Positions 1-10,247 of a stretch of DNA of 64,000 bases are shown piece by piece. Each line of letters opens with the position of its first letter. Within the stretch, counting starts at the first letter, position 1. Made by a program: the position numbers and the translations under genes. Source of the DNA: Calycina herbarum (taxonomy: Eukaryota; Ascomycota; Leotiomycetes; Helotiales; Pezizellaceae). The stretch spans positions 213,581-277,580 of the forward strand of contig LLEY01000081.1 of the NCBI GenBank assembly GCA_001414485.1, given 5' to 3'. The notes under the pieces were generated by a model. That model worked only from the letters and a program-made list of their open reading frames with translations, was not told the origin of the DNA and did not search any database.

Positions 1-672
1 AAACCAGAGGACAGAGGACAGAGGACAACAAAGAGGCCGTCAGGAGAACCGTTGCAACAAACTTGAACTGGAGTTGGAATTGCTATTTTGCCGCAAAATC
101 TTTCTATCCCCTCTCTCCCAGCAGCCAGCAGCCAGCGGCGAAAGCAACGCAACCTTGCCCTGACTCTCTGGACGGAAACCCCCACTACACATACCCACTA
201 TTCAACGTGCCCACAGTAACTCGCTCTACTCTCGTACGAAGTAAGGTTGCGCCCACCGAGGCTGGCGTTGGCGTTGGCAATTGGCACAGACGGGTTGATA
301 TCAAAGGCAAGTTTACCTGTCAAGGTTCCATCCAGAAAGTGGATTGCTTTGCTTTGCTTTGCCGGTGACTGTTGTCTGCTTGAGACAGACTCTGATCTGT
401 GCAGGCAGTAGCAGATAACCCTACCTACCTACCTACCTACCAAACTCCACGAGCACCATACGAGTAAAGGAGGCAGGAACGCATGTGAAGGAAACTTCTT
501 TCAAACAACAGGACTGAATCGGTCTTTACCTTCCTTGACTCGCGCCTTTTATCCCCAGCAACTTTCTCCCATTCACACTTCTGCATCGTTGCCAATCATC
601 CATATCTTTCTCTGTCGCATACATTATTTTGCTTGATACAACCAGACTTTTTGCTTGCAATAGTTGGTCAAT
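1..672. other. Upstream region / 5' leader of the arrestin gene
   Basis: No open frame here looks coding. The stretch is pyrimidine-rich towards its 3' end, as in fungal leaders, and contains a short CTAC tandem repeat. It probably holds the promoter and 5' UTR of the arrestin gene starting at 673. No clear TATA box was seen. Confidence 0.5.
421..440. repeat. (CTAC)5 microsatellite
   Basis: Five perfect CTAC units lie in the leader of the arrestin gene. It is a simple repeat that is likely length-polymorphic. Confidence 0.9.
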
Positions 673-2856
673 ATGCCTAGCTTCAACCCTTTTGGAAGCG
701 TTACGGGCAGAACCAGTGCGACTCTATTCGAAATTCGGTATGCAACGCCGTCGCAATGCGGTGTAATAAATCGCTAATTCTGTGTAGCCTCGACGATGAC
801 ATTCTGGTACTTCGTGGAGCCGAGGACGAGGCTGCTAGTCAAATTCTCAAGGGAACAGTGGTTTTGTGCCTTCCAGCCGCTTTGAAAGTCGAAGATGTAC
901 ATCTGCGAATCACTGGACAATTGAGAGTTGGGTCAGTTTTGGTGTTGACCGAAAACAAATTTCACTGCTGACTTCTTCACTTCAGATGGAACGACCAGCG
1001 AGTTACCCCGAGCGGCATATCAAACAACCGAGTCGACGAGAAGAAGGAGATATTCAACCATCTATGGGCACCATTCTATGGCGGTGGAGGTCCTGGATCA
1101 TCGTCGCGGGGAGGAGTGCTACCAGCGGGAAACTACGAATGGCCCTTTGAGCTTGTCATACCGGGCACAATGTCTGAAAGCGTAGAAGGAATGTCCGACA
1201 CCCACATCATATACAGGCTGAAGGCAACGGTGGCTAGAGGAAAATTGGCATACGACTTGCATACCTACAAGCCAGTACGAATCGTCCGAACTTTGGATCC
1301 ATCCGCCTTGGAATTGGCTCATGCCATGACCGTGGAAAATATCTGGCCAAATAAGGTGGAGTATTCGCTTGTCGTCCCTCAAAAGGCCATTGTTTTCGGA
1401 ACTTTCATCGATGTTGAGATGACTTTCACTTTATTATTGAAGGGACTCAAAATTGGCAACATAAGATGTGAACTTGTCGAAAGTCAGGAATTCACAATAC
1501 CAGGCCAAAGCCCATATTCGGAAAAATATTGGAAGCACGTAAGGAATATTGATAGCTGGAATTTCGAGGTGGACGAAGAGCGGCACTACCACGACATGCT
1601 GAGCGAAGAGGGACAAGATGGTTATAAGCTGAAAGAGGTCTTACCATTGCCCAGGAAATTGAGCCGATGTTTACAGGATGTAGAAATACATGGGATTAAA
1701 ATACGGCACAAGGTCAAATTCAATATCGCCTTGAAAAATCCAGATGGACACGTTTCCGAAGTGAGTTCTGTAGGTGCCCTTGGGCACTTAGACACCTTGG
1801 ATGAAGGAGTGCAAATGCTAATTTGACTAGCTTCGCGCAAGTTTACCAGTAACTATCTTCATTTCGCCTATAGCGCCCATCAACTGTGATGGCGTTATCG
1901 TGGAAACCGCAGCGACCCCAATACCAAATTCAAATGCTGTACGACAACATGCGCCACCACTCTATGGAGACCACGTTATGGACCAGTTGTACGCTGATGT
2001 GGACACGTCGGGTTTCATGACACCAGCTCCTCAATCCGGAATGAATACACCGTTCTACGCCCAATCGAGAGCTGGTTCCCATGAGAACCTTGCAGGCTTG
2101 AGTGGCCTGACTTCGATAGAAAACAATTCCCACCATCCCCCAGCCGGGGCTGTAACACCTGCAGCTTTGTCCTCCAGACTTCAGAATTTGAACATTGGTT
2201 CCCGAAGCACCAGTTTTCTTCGGAGACATACAGGATCACACTCTGGTGGAACTACCCCTCACACACAACAGTATCATCATAACAACGATGACAGCGGATA
2301 TTTTGGAAACCACGGTCACTCAGCTAGCATGCATAACATATCTGGTCACCACAGTCGGGATCCAGTCAGCAGTGGCCACAGCGCTGGCCAAAGAAGCAAT
2401 CCATTGAGTCGTCGTAACAGTCACGATGATAATGGAGCGTCTAGATTGACTAGCGGAAACCAAACACCTGAGCATGTCGATTTTCCAGATTTGACCAAAG
2501 TACCATCATATCAAACAGCCGTCAAGACGCCAGTCCGAGGATTGAGTTATAGCGAAAACTTGCCAAATTACGAAACAGTCCTTTCACAACCACCTAGTCC
2601 CAATCGGCGATTCAGTGGTATGGCTGGGAGCAGTTTGGTCACCTCAGGCCCAGCAGCCGCAACCTCTGTAGAAAATATCCCGCGTACTACACCAAACGAT
2701 CATGCAAATCCTTCCACCACTACCGCTATAACGAGGAATCCTTGGTCCTCGATGGGATTCACACCTATCCATCCGCCCGCACCTGCCGTTACGGCCACCG
2801 GTGACACAGATGAGAGAAGACGATTGAGTGCTTTACAGAATAGAGATAGGCATTAG
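673..2856 (+). CDS. creD: CreD-type alpha-arrestin (HECT ubiquitin-ligase adaptor)
   Basis: Predicted join(673..737,788..931,986..1760,1831..2856), 669 aa; all four exon phases agree. The N-terminal arrestin half reads IRLDDDILVLRG, then LPAGNYEWPFELVIPG and SVEGMSDTHIIYR. The C-terminal arrestin half contains LEPSALEL-like (LDPSALELAHAM), VENIWPNK, LLKGLKIG and NPDGHVSE, spliced to LRASLPVTIFISP. The tail is Ser/Asn/His-rich and carries PY-type motifs for Nedd4/Rsp5-like WW domains: PPLY at about residues 370-373, VPSY at about 552 and LPNY at about 572. In Aspergillus, CreD and its relatives recruit HulA/Rsp5 to membrane transporters and act in carbon-catabolite control; that role is taken from the family. 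The last intron is supported because reading through it reaches a stop at 1826 and breaks the conserved block. The segment 1116..1826 alone would be a truncated call. Confidence 0.92.
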
Positions 2857-3434
2857 AGATTGAAGCGAGAATAGAGCGCTTCGGATTTTTTTGATTTTTT
2901 GCCTTGCTGCGAGAACGGCGTTTAGAGTAGCATGGGATTAGAAGTATAGATATCATAGCATTACGGCGTTCTTCTGAGTTACCGACCAGGAGGATGAAAT
3001 GGATTCATGAATTAAATAGAATCATGGTTTGGGGAGTGTTTTGTTTTTTAGGGTAAAAGGGAGCGGATGGATGGGATGGGATGGGAGTAATACAGCGGAT
3101 AGATCACCTCTCTTGAATATTAATAATTATGAACTTTGTAGACGACCTGTTGAATTCTTTACCTGTAGTATTGAGAGAGTCGACTTGTGAGACAAGGTGA
3201 GAAGAACTAGAAGTTGCATTACAATCACTTCTGAACTTTATTCTTTGCTACTTTACATAACCTGGAAGTCGTCTTGCATTAAAATGGTAGGCGACTCGAC
3301 TTTTTAAAAAGACATAAAAGCTATCCCTGTAGATAGCTTCAAAATCTGGATGCACGTGCCGCCATCCAGACTTACCAAGCCAAAATATACTTCCCAAGCT
3401 CACTACATCCCCAATCAACACCACACCCACCACA
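2857..3434. other. Intergenic, 3' UTR of arrestin gene and ATP12 promoter
   Basis: No coding frame is supported. There is a short imperfect GATGG/GGATG repeat near 3065-3087 and AT-rich sequence around 3115-3135. Otherwise nothing recognisable. Confidence 0.5.
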
Positions 3435-4619
3435 ATGAAACGCATAACCCAATCACCTCTGGCAGAAGCCGCAAAGGCTCTGCGGAGCCATTCCCAACCC
3501 CAAAGAACCACTCTCTTCTCTCAACGCTGCCTCCACACCTCTCCTCCGAAATCCGCAACGATAGCAAACATCACAGCATCCGGTCCACCACCAACTGCCC
3601 CAGTCCCCAGCGCAGACCATGTGGACTCCCGGGTAGCCCGTCGAAGAAAGCAAGCGGATTTGTTGAAGAGGGGACAGGATATGAGAGCTGTGGCGGGAGG
3701 AAAGGGAGGTGGGACTGCGAAGACGAAGAGGTTTTGGAAACATGTTCATGTTAAGCATGCTGATGGTAAGATTTTCCTTCAATGCTGGGAGACAGAAGGA
3801 ACAGAAGAACTAACACAAGAAATAGAAGGTCTCCAAGTCCACCTAGACACCCGCCCCCTCCGTCGCCCTTCCAAACAACTCCTCCTCATCCCCCACCACA
3901 AACCCCATCTCGCTTCCGCCATAGCACTAGAATGGGACCTCCTCGTTTCCGCCCAACAAGCTATGCGTCAACATCTCATCCCGCTCACCTCCCTACTCTC
4001 CCGCGCCCTCGACATCGCAGACGAAGACGCCGCGGGCGGTGGAGAAATAAGAGAAAATATCGTCAAGACCGTGATGCGATATCTTGATACGGATTCCTTG
4101 TTATGCTGGGCTCCTGAACCACCCGCTGATCCGCCAGGATATGAGACACATGTTAATCGAATCGAGAGTTTGAGGAGTATCCAGAAACGAACCGCAGAAC
4201 CTATTATTGCTTTCTTGACGGAGAAGGTGTGGCCTGGAATTGAGATCTTACCTGTGCTTGATGCGAATAGTATCGTTCCTCGAGCACAACCGCAGATGAC
4301 CAAAGACGTGATCAAAGGGTGGGTGAGCGGACTTCCTGCTTTTGAACTTGCGGGCTTGGAACGCGGGGTTTTGGCTGGCAAGGGGTTACTTGGGGCGGTG
4401 AGGTTGTTGGTTGAGTGGAGTACGGAGCTGGGACATCTTAGGGAGGGGGCTGGGGAGAGGAAATTTGGAGTTGAGGAGGCAGCGAGAGCGGCTAGTACGG
4501 AGGTTGATTGGCAGACGGGGATGTGGGGAGAGGTGGAGGATACTCATGATGTTGAGAAGGAGGATGTTAGGAGGCAGATGGGGAGTGTGATATTACTTGT
4601 TTCGGGGGAGAAGGTGTAA
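3435..4619 (+). CDS. ATP12: ATP12, mitochondrial F1-ATPase assembly chaperone
   Basis: ATP12-family protein that binds the F1 alpha subunit during F1 assembly in the mitochondrial matrix. The first ~45 residues are Arg/Ser/Thr-rich without acidic residues (RCLHTSPP), as in a mitochondrial presequence. The family core follows: RFWKHVHVKHAD, LDTRPLRRPSKQLLLIP, HLASAIALEWDLL, then YLDTDSLLCWAPEP. A 394-aa frame is open throughout, but the stretch between KHADG and LQVHLDTR matches nothing expected in the family. It begins GTAAGATT and ends AAATAG or GAAG, so a 60-nt (3766..3825) or 63-nt (3766..3828) intron of length divisible by three is likely, giving about 373-374 aa. ATG at 3435 is the first in frame. 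Family identity is firm; splicing is inferred. Confidence 0.93.
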   Translation: MKRITQSPLAEAAKALRSHSQPQRTTLFSQRCLHTSPPKSATIANITASGPPPTAPVPSADHVDSRVARRRKQADLLKRGQDMRAVAGGKGGGTAKTKRFWKHVHVKHADGKIFLQCWETEGTEELTQEIEGLQVHLDTRPLRRPSKQLLLIPHHKPHLASAIALEWDLLVSAQQAMRQHLIPLTSLLSRALDIADEDAAGGGEIRENIVKTVMRYLDTDSLLCWAPEPPADPPGYETHVNRIESLRSIQKRTAEPIIAFLTEKVWPGIEILPVLDANSIVPRAQPQMTKDVIKGWVSGLPAFELAGLERGVLAGKGLLGAVRLLVEWSTELGHLREGAGERKFGVEEAARAASTEVDWQTGMWGEVEDTHDVEKEDVRRQMGSVILLVSGEKV

Positions 4620-5555
4620 ATTTGGGTGTGTAGGCTGTATAATACTGTATGAGAACTTTGTATAATCTGGTTTGAACTGCTTGCCTCCAAGCGGAAGGGC
4701 GGGACGGCAATTTGACCCCAAACGGAAGGGTGGAAAGTTGGGTATGTGATTGAGATTCGAGACTTTCCATGTCTCGTAGCGTGTTCTGATTCTCCTGGCG
4801 AGACTGGTCATCTGATTCCATAACTGGGTGGAGCCATTGAAATCTCACCCAAGTGTGCATATCATTAGACTTTTGGCGGAGGTGTTGACCAGAGGCTATG
4901 GGGCCGAAGAAGGGCGAAGTGGGAGGTTGAGTGGAAAAGGTTGCCAAATAAAGAAAGGCAGTGCTTATTTAACAAAAGCGAGTAAATTTAACACCCACTT
5001 CACTAAAGCAAGACTCATTTACCAGAATAAAGTAAATCTAATACTTACGTTTTTTTATTCTTCAAGCGAGATAGGTTGTTTTTGAATTACTGCGTTATTC
5101 ATTAGCAGAAAGGCCTCAAGCTAGTACCCAGAATGTCCCTGAACTCACAAACTCTCTCAACTTTCAATGTTTTTCTGTTTCCATTCATGGTGTTGGAAGT
5201 TATTGAGGTTCTTTTTCCATATCGTTCTTCTTTACCTGGTCCTTTGTCTGTTTTGGAAAGACAGGAATACTGGTAACGTCTCGGTGTTTCGAGGAAGGTT
5301 TTGAGTCCAGACAATATATCTTTTCTATCTTTGTTTGTTCACGATGAGTTGGAACTCATACATTCTTTCTACTTCTAGGCGTAGTCTCAAACCCATGGGA
5401 GTCTTTACTGGAACAATCTCATACTGAGTAGGGAAAAGAAGACTCATCTGGAGCGAAGAATGGAGTCTCGCCTTGATTCAATAATGACTCCAGGAGTGTT
5501 ATATAAACCCAGCTACTCATTTTGTTCCCTTCTTCAAACTCAATCCACTCACACA
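4620..5555. other. Intergenic region
   Basis: No supported gene. An AT-rich patch at about 4945-5075 contains repeated short AGTAAATTTAA / AGTAAATCTAA-like strings. The right edge carries the TATA element of the next gene. Confidence 0.5.
5500..5507 (+). promoter_or_regulatory. TATA box of the gene starting at 5556
   Basis: The sequence TATATAAA lies 49 bp upstream of ATG 5556 and is followed by a CT/CA-rich leader. It falls inside the longer open frame that begins at 5460, which argues for the downstream ATG. Confidence 0.55.
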
Positions 5556-6668
5556 ATGGACCCCGAGCTCATCCGCTGTGCATACCGCATACAATACCTC
5601 TTCCAAACACCCCTCTACGCCAACGTCGATATCTCAAGTCGGAGACTGAGCTCTTACATTATGCATTCGCATCCTGAGGCTTCGAGTCGAGAGGAAAATC
5701 CTGCTCCCGCCACGGCAGATGAGCTTGCAAAAGATCTGAAGGCTTTGTCGGATGGGTTTATTGAGGAACTTCAGAGGTTGTGGGTGAGAGAGGAGGCTCG
5801 GGCTGAGTGGGACATGGAAATTCTTACGTGGGATGAGACGGAGGGGTTGGAGGATGTGTTGAAGGGACTTGGCATTGGGGATTCGGGGAGTGGGTTGGGA
5901 AAAATGGAAGTGATTACGAGAGATGAGATGGGGGGTTTGAAGGAGGGACTCGAGATTGAAGATTCGACGACTGGATTGGGAAAACAGAGCGAGACATCTG
6001 TTAAGCGAGAGGAGAATCCAGACTGTATCACTCTCAAGGGAACCCCGGACGAGAAGGAGAAGGACATGAAAACAGACAATAAGCGAGAAGCCAGCCCAAG
6101 CCATCCATCCTCTTCGGCAACTCACAGTACAACCAAACATGAGCAGACCGGCATTGAGACCAGAAAGAATTCGTCGAATGATCTGGATGTGAGCCCTCCC
6201 AATCCCGAACATCCCACAACAGATTCAAAGGGAAACATCAATCTGCCCATTAAGCGAGGAACCAGTCTCGGTCGTCCGTCCCCTGAGGTATTTGAAACTA
6301 CATCCGACTTCGCAGAGGTTTATGGTGATCCCAGGCAGTATTTCTTCGGAGACGAAGTAAGTGGGCCGATCGTCGCATACGATCTTATGGATCTCCTAGG
6401 TCCCGGTCGCGAGCGAACCCATGAACCACCAGCGCATCCAGCTCCTGCCCCATTCCGTGTTCCCGCACGAAGTCAAGCTGGACGAAGTGAAGAGAAGCGA
6501 GGCGAGTTACCTGCTTCTGTGTCTGGATTTGCCAAGTCCTTGTGGAAATCTGCACTAGGACTTAGAGGAGGGGGACGAGAACGAAAATCTCCGGCAGTTG
6601 GGGTTGAGAGAAGAGAGAGGCAGATGCAACTCAAGAAGAGATTCGAGGCGAGGACACTTCATAAATAG
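5556..6668 (+). CDS. Hypothetical charged protein with internal repeats
   Basis: Unrecognised single-exon protein of about 370 aa starting MDPELIRCAYRIQYLF. The frame extends upstream to 5460, but a TATA box inside that extension (5500) favours 5556. The N-terminal ~90 residues look folded: an Arg/Tyr/Phe-rich stretch, then a predicted acidic helix with ELAKDLKALSDGFIEELQRL. Next come two degenerate repeats of about 25 residues ending GIGDSGSGLGK and EIEDSTTGLGK. The middle is Ser/Glu/Lys-rich and probably disordered, with repeated KRE/KRG steps (VKREENPD, NKREASPS, IKRGTSLG). A conserved-looking segment (DFAEVYGDPRQYFFGDEV) and a basic C-terminus follow. No known domain is seen; it is probably lineage-restricted. 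Confidence 0.6.
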   Translation: MDPELIRCAYRIQYLFQTPLYANVDISSRRLSSYIMHSHPEASSREENPAPATADELAKDLKALSDGFIEELQRLWVREEARAEWDMEILTWDETEGLEDVLKGLGIGDSGSGLGKMEVITRDEMGGLKEGLEIEDSTTGLGKQSETSVKREENPDCITLKGTPDEKEKDMKTDNKREASPSHPSSSATHSTTKHEQTGIETRKNSSNDLDVSPPNPEHPTTDSKGNINLPIKRGTSLGRPSPEVFETTSDFAEVYGDPRQYFFGDEVSGPIVAYDLMDLLGPGRERTHEPPAHPAPAPFRVPARSQAGRSEEKRGELPASVSGFAKSLWKSALGLRGGGRERKSPAVGVERRERQMQLKKRFEARTLHK

Positions 6669-7724
6669 AGGGTTTAGGATGTTGGTCTGGTTGAGGGATA
6701 TTTGAAATAGAGCGAGGTCTTGATGCTTGTTGTCTGATGTTTTCACAAGAGAAAATCATTACATCATTGTAAATATGTTTGAGTTTCTATTTTGCTTTAT
6801 TTAATTGAAACAGTGGAATTTCTTAACACTTGTTACTGTAAATTAAAATTGTTATTTATTGTATATTTTATTTTATTATCATAATAGCTTTCCCCTGAAT
6901 TTTCTTTTCCTACTCCTTTTAAATAATATAATAATTCAATAGTTTTTACAACGAATTAACTGCGTTATATTTTAATTATATGGGTCTTATCATTGTAATC
7001 TCTGCTACTGGTATTTCATTTACCCACTTATTTAGCAAAATAAAAACTTTGAATCCTCTTACAAGTCTGTGTCTATTTCTGTGTCTATTTCTCCTAATCT
7101 AGTTAACACCTGATTGCTTTTGTTCTTTAGATTAATCAAGTATAACAAATTCCAAACATCTTATTGTAATTATTATTTAGTATACAATCTATCATAATGT
7201 GTTGAATTTAGTAAATTCACATCGAAACAACTAATTCACAAGTCGCAAATCGTATTCTCATCCTTACTATTGATTAAGCAGCGAATCAAAGCTCAAACTT
7301 GAGTATTAAATGCAACCTATTAGTTCACATTTTATCTATAGCTGAGAAACAACTAATTCACTGAAAAATATCCATAGATGAAATGATGAAATCAATTTTC
7401 TTGGTATCCTATCCGCTGACAACAAACTGGTTATTCACTAAAGAGGATCATAGAACTCCTGGAGTAGTTTACTGCTGTAGTATCTCATTCACCTTCACTT
7501 AGTCGCCTGACCATATGACGCCATTCCAAGCTCGAACTGGGTATAAATTTATATGGACGTACCCTTCCTGCTACTTTCAATACCACCACAGAAATATCTG
7601 CAACCTACTTCTTGTGAGAAAGGCTCTACCTCATCCATAAATCAACACCAAATCTCACACTCTCACTAAACTCAATCGATCTCCTCAATAAAACAAAAAC
7701 AACACAACCGACAGACAAAACACG
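6669..7724. other. AT-rich intergenic region
   Basis: Strongly AT-rich and without a credible ORF, especially 6770-7200. It may be a decayed or RIP-like tract, but no transposon remnant is recognisable. The last ~200 bp carry the promoter and CA-rich leader of the small membrane-protein gene at 7725. Confidence 0.5.
7542..7548 (+). promoter_or_regulatory. TATA box of small membrane-protein gene 1
   Basis: TATAAAT followed by a leader that aligns with the leader of the second paralogue (TGCTACTT...ACCACCACA...CTTCTTGTGA in both). The shared layout supports a real promoter. Confidence 0.6.
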
Positions 7725-8126
7725 ATGGCGCCAGCGCACTACGCAGTCATCCTCTCAATGGCCCACCGTGTAAATCTCCCTCCATGTACCCAAGAACTCA
7801 GCGCCAACAAAGGAGAATGCTTCCGCGAGCCCACTAACAAGGAGGTCGTGGAGTTTGCTATTTTTGGCCTATCGGTTACAATCCTTTTTTTCGTTTTCCT
7901 TTACTTTTTCGACAAATGTTTCGACAAATGTTTCGATAAATGCTGCGATGCCCTCATAGGAAACGAGGAACAAAAGCAAGCTGCTCAAGGTCTTGAAGAC
8001 AAGGCGATGGATCAGGAGAAGGAGGAGTTGCTTGATGACTACGACGGAGCCGACTATGACGAAAAGAATGAGTTATCGTACGGTACAATGCGTTACAAAC
8101 AAGTCACCGAGGGTATGGAAGCTTGA
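7725..8126 (+). CDS. Small single-pass membrane protein, paralogue 1 (FDKC repeats)
   Basis: 133 aa, no recognised family. A short N-terminal part with two cysteines (PPCTQELSANKGECF) precedes one hydrophobic span at about residues 42-61 (EFAIFGLSVTILFFVFLYFF). Immediately after it is a triple FDKC tandem repeat, encoded by three 12-nt units, followed by CCD. The cytosolic-looking tail is acidic (EQKQAAQGLEDKAM, ELLDDYDGADYDE) and ends VTEGMEA. The protein at 8884 shares the same plan: PPxC near the N-terminus, one membrane span, KQAAQ, and terminal VTxGME. Flanking DNA on both sides is also similar, so the two are a tandem duplication. The juxtamembrane cysteines could be palmitoylated or bind metal (inference). 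Confidence 0.65.
   Translation: MAPAHYAVILSMAHRVNLPPCTQELSANKGECFREPTNKEVVEFAIFGLSVTILFFVFLYFFDKCFDKCFDKCCDALIGNEEQKQAAQGLEDKAMDQEKEELLDDYDGADYDEKNELSYGTMRYKQVTEGMEA
7908..7943 (+). repeat. 12-nt tandem repeat coding FDKC x3
   Basis: Two identical units TTCGACAAATGT and one near-identical unit TTCGATAAATGC, in frame inside paralogue 1. Paralogue 2 lacks them, so the expansion followed the gene duplication. Confidence 0.9.
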
Positions 8127-8436
8127 GGGATTCTGAGGGTTTGTTTGGAGAATTGGGATCATCAGATAATCTTTGGGTGTTCAGAGATGTTTAGGGCAGC
8201 TGGATAAGCTTATTAGGATACTGGGATGAGCTTCGGCAATTGTATATCGAGCTGGACAACTGAACAACGGGGCATTCTTGGGAAGGTCTAGAGGTAGTTA
8301 GGTAAACTAGTAAACCAACCAAGCTTTTGCCTCCTCGAACTTCTTAATTATCTTCAAGTGAACAAAGAACTTCTAATTCACTATAGTAGTAGAGCTGCAT
8401 CCCATACCCGCCCCCCCACTCTTTGCGGTGGACAAT

Positions 8437-8661
8437 AAAAGCGGCAGTAAATCTTCAGGTTCGTACCTTATTCTCTCATTGTTCGAAATCTCTAGGGTAA
8501 TTCAAGGGAGATAACCTAAATACTTAGAACAATTCTGAATATTAGTCTAGGTGATTTGAAACAATGAAGTTCGACTGTCATAACTATTTGGGTTAATTGC
8601 CTTGAATGAAGTGCCCTTATAATAGAAGAACGGGAACAAGGTGCTAATTTACTGCCGTTTT
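8437..8661. mobile_element. MITE-like element with terminal inverted repeats
   Basis: The left end AAAAGCGGCAGTAAAT (8437-8452) is matched by its reverse complement ATTTACTGCCGTTTT (8647-8661), with a single extra G on the left. The ~225-bp interior is AT-rich and non-coding. A second diverged copy with the same left end and an alignable interior lies at about 32143-32320. No clear target-site duplication was found, so insertion boundaries are uncertain. It sits between the two tandem paralogues. Confidence 0.6.
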
Positions 8662-8768
8662 CCAGCTGGAGCCCCCCCTCACATGCCCAACTCACGTTTA
8701 CCGCTGCAGTCTATCATTCACTCAAACTCGGTTCCTTGATGAGAACACATGATGCCAAGATGCCTTGG

Positions 8769-8775
8769 TATAAAT
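8769..8775 (+). promoter_or_regulatory. TATA box of small membrane-protein gene 2
   Basis: TATAAAT at the same relative place as in paralogue 1, followed by a similar ACCACCACA / CTTCTTGTGA leader. Confidence 0.6.
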
Positions 8776-8883
8776 ATCTCTCTTGCTACTTGAAAACCAC
8801 CACAAGATCATCTACAAACCGCTTCTTGTGAATCACATCAATAAAACAATAACGACCCATACATTCTCATAACAACGAGCAAG

Positions 8884-9240
8884 ATGCCGCCAACAGTTAC
8901 CATAGCAATGATGCTCACTACTACTCCTCCTCTTTGTAGAGAACTAGAGTGCAACAACGATGACGATGACTATGTTCGAAAAGCAGGAATTGCGATCCTC
9001 TCAATGATAGGCTTCGGAATTTTATTCGCGCTTGTCGTTTATGTTGTTATTAAGAAGATCAGCAATGCACGTAAGAAAAAGGCCCAACGAAAGCAAGCAG
9101 CACAAGATCTCCTTAAAAAGGTTGCAGAGCTTGATGGCGAGACGGATACCAAAATCGAATTGGAGGATATCACATACTTTATTAATGATGCAAATTTGAC
9201 TCGTCCACCGGTGGCAGTCACAAAGGGCATGGAAGTTTGA
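8884..9240 (+). CDS. Small single-pass membrane protein, paralogue 2
   Basis: 118 aa, no recognised family. The N-terminus contains PPLCRELEC followed by an Asp run, then one hydrophobic span at about residues 34-56 (IAILSMIGFGILFALVVYVV). A basic stop-transfer stretch (KKISNARKKKAQRKQAAQ) and a mixed-charge tail ending VTKGMEV follow. The positive charges after the span predict a cytosolic C-terminus. It is paralogous to the protein at 7725 by layout, KQAAQ, the terminal VTxGME and similar promoter and 3' flanks. Sequence divergence between the copies is high, so the duplication is either old or fast-evolving. The function is unknown. Confidence 0.65.
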   Translation: MPPTVTIAMMLTTTPPLCRELECNNDDDDYVRKAGIAILSMIGFGILFALVVYVVIKKISNARKKKAQRKQAAQDLLKKVAELDGETDTKIELEDITYFINDANLTRPPVAVTKGMEV

Positions 9241-10247
9241 CTTGAGGAGTATGTGGCCGGGATCTGGGTTCTGAAATGGAGAACTGGATAAGCTTGGGAT
9301 ACTCGGAAGGCTTTGGACAATTTGATTTCGATATGGAGGACTGAGCATGCTTGGGATAATGGGATATGCTTTTGGTCACTGGATAGGCGTTGCTTTGGAG
9401 GATTAGCTTTGGCTGATGGTCTTTCTACAGGAGGATTGGTCGAGCTATGGTTACGGATTATGAAATTATGACTTGGGGGTAGTTGAGCGAACTATTAAAC
9501 CAAGCTTAACCAAACTTTTGCCTTCCTGACTAATTCAAATAGTTCGTGAGATGCTTTTTCATTCTCTTAGATCCATTACAGTGATGATCTGGTATGCTTT
9601 ACTCACCAATTGTGGAATTAACTGCTTACGTTACTATTTTATAGTATTTAGTAGAGAGTCTAGTAATTCAAGCTATTAAATTGTATTGCTTAAGAGTAAT
9701 CAATTTAATTAATTAAAGTCTTGAATGTTTTGAAAGTATAGAGTATTAGATACTTATCCAAGTAACATTTGTTTAATATAGACATCCTAGATGTTTTAGA
9801 AGACTTATGTTATTTAAATAAATTATAGATGTTGAGTATAGCGAATTTAGAATATTTCTAGACAGAATTAGTCAGTTATATAATTGGTAGATAAAATATA
9901 CTAGATTAATCGAAATATTACCACTTCATCAAGACCTACGACGACCCTTCTTTGCCTGAGGTAGCCGATGAGTAGACTTTGAAGAGTAAACTCAATGGCT
10001 CAAACCTTATTTCCGTAATCCAGGGTTCTTATACCAACTCAATATCCCCCAATTGACATACAGTTTACAAGCGCTTATGACCCTACCTTGTTTCCTTATT
10101 AAATCTTCCTACATGCGCTAGCCTGTAGCAGCCTCACAAGCGAGTTCACTACATCACTTCCAAGTATTCATGACCCAGATATGTTACAAAACCCCGCAAA
10201 AACTCGAATCTAACACTTTAAGTCCCAACTCCTTCACAATCATCATC
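9241..10247. other. Intergenic, AT-rich
   Basis: 9241-9540 resembles the 3' flank of paralogue 1: both have GGATAAGCTT and a GTAGTT...AAACCAA...CTTTTGCC block. 9600-9920 is AT-rich with no ORF. No further gene is seen. Confidence 0.5.

Noticed and set aside
63..368. Open frame in the arrestin leader
   Set aside because: Cys/Ser/Pro-biased composition with no domain; lies in a leader-like region with the CTAC repeat.
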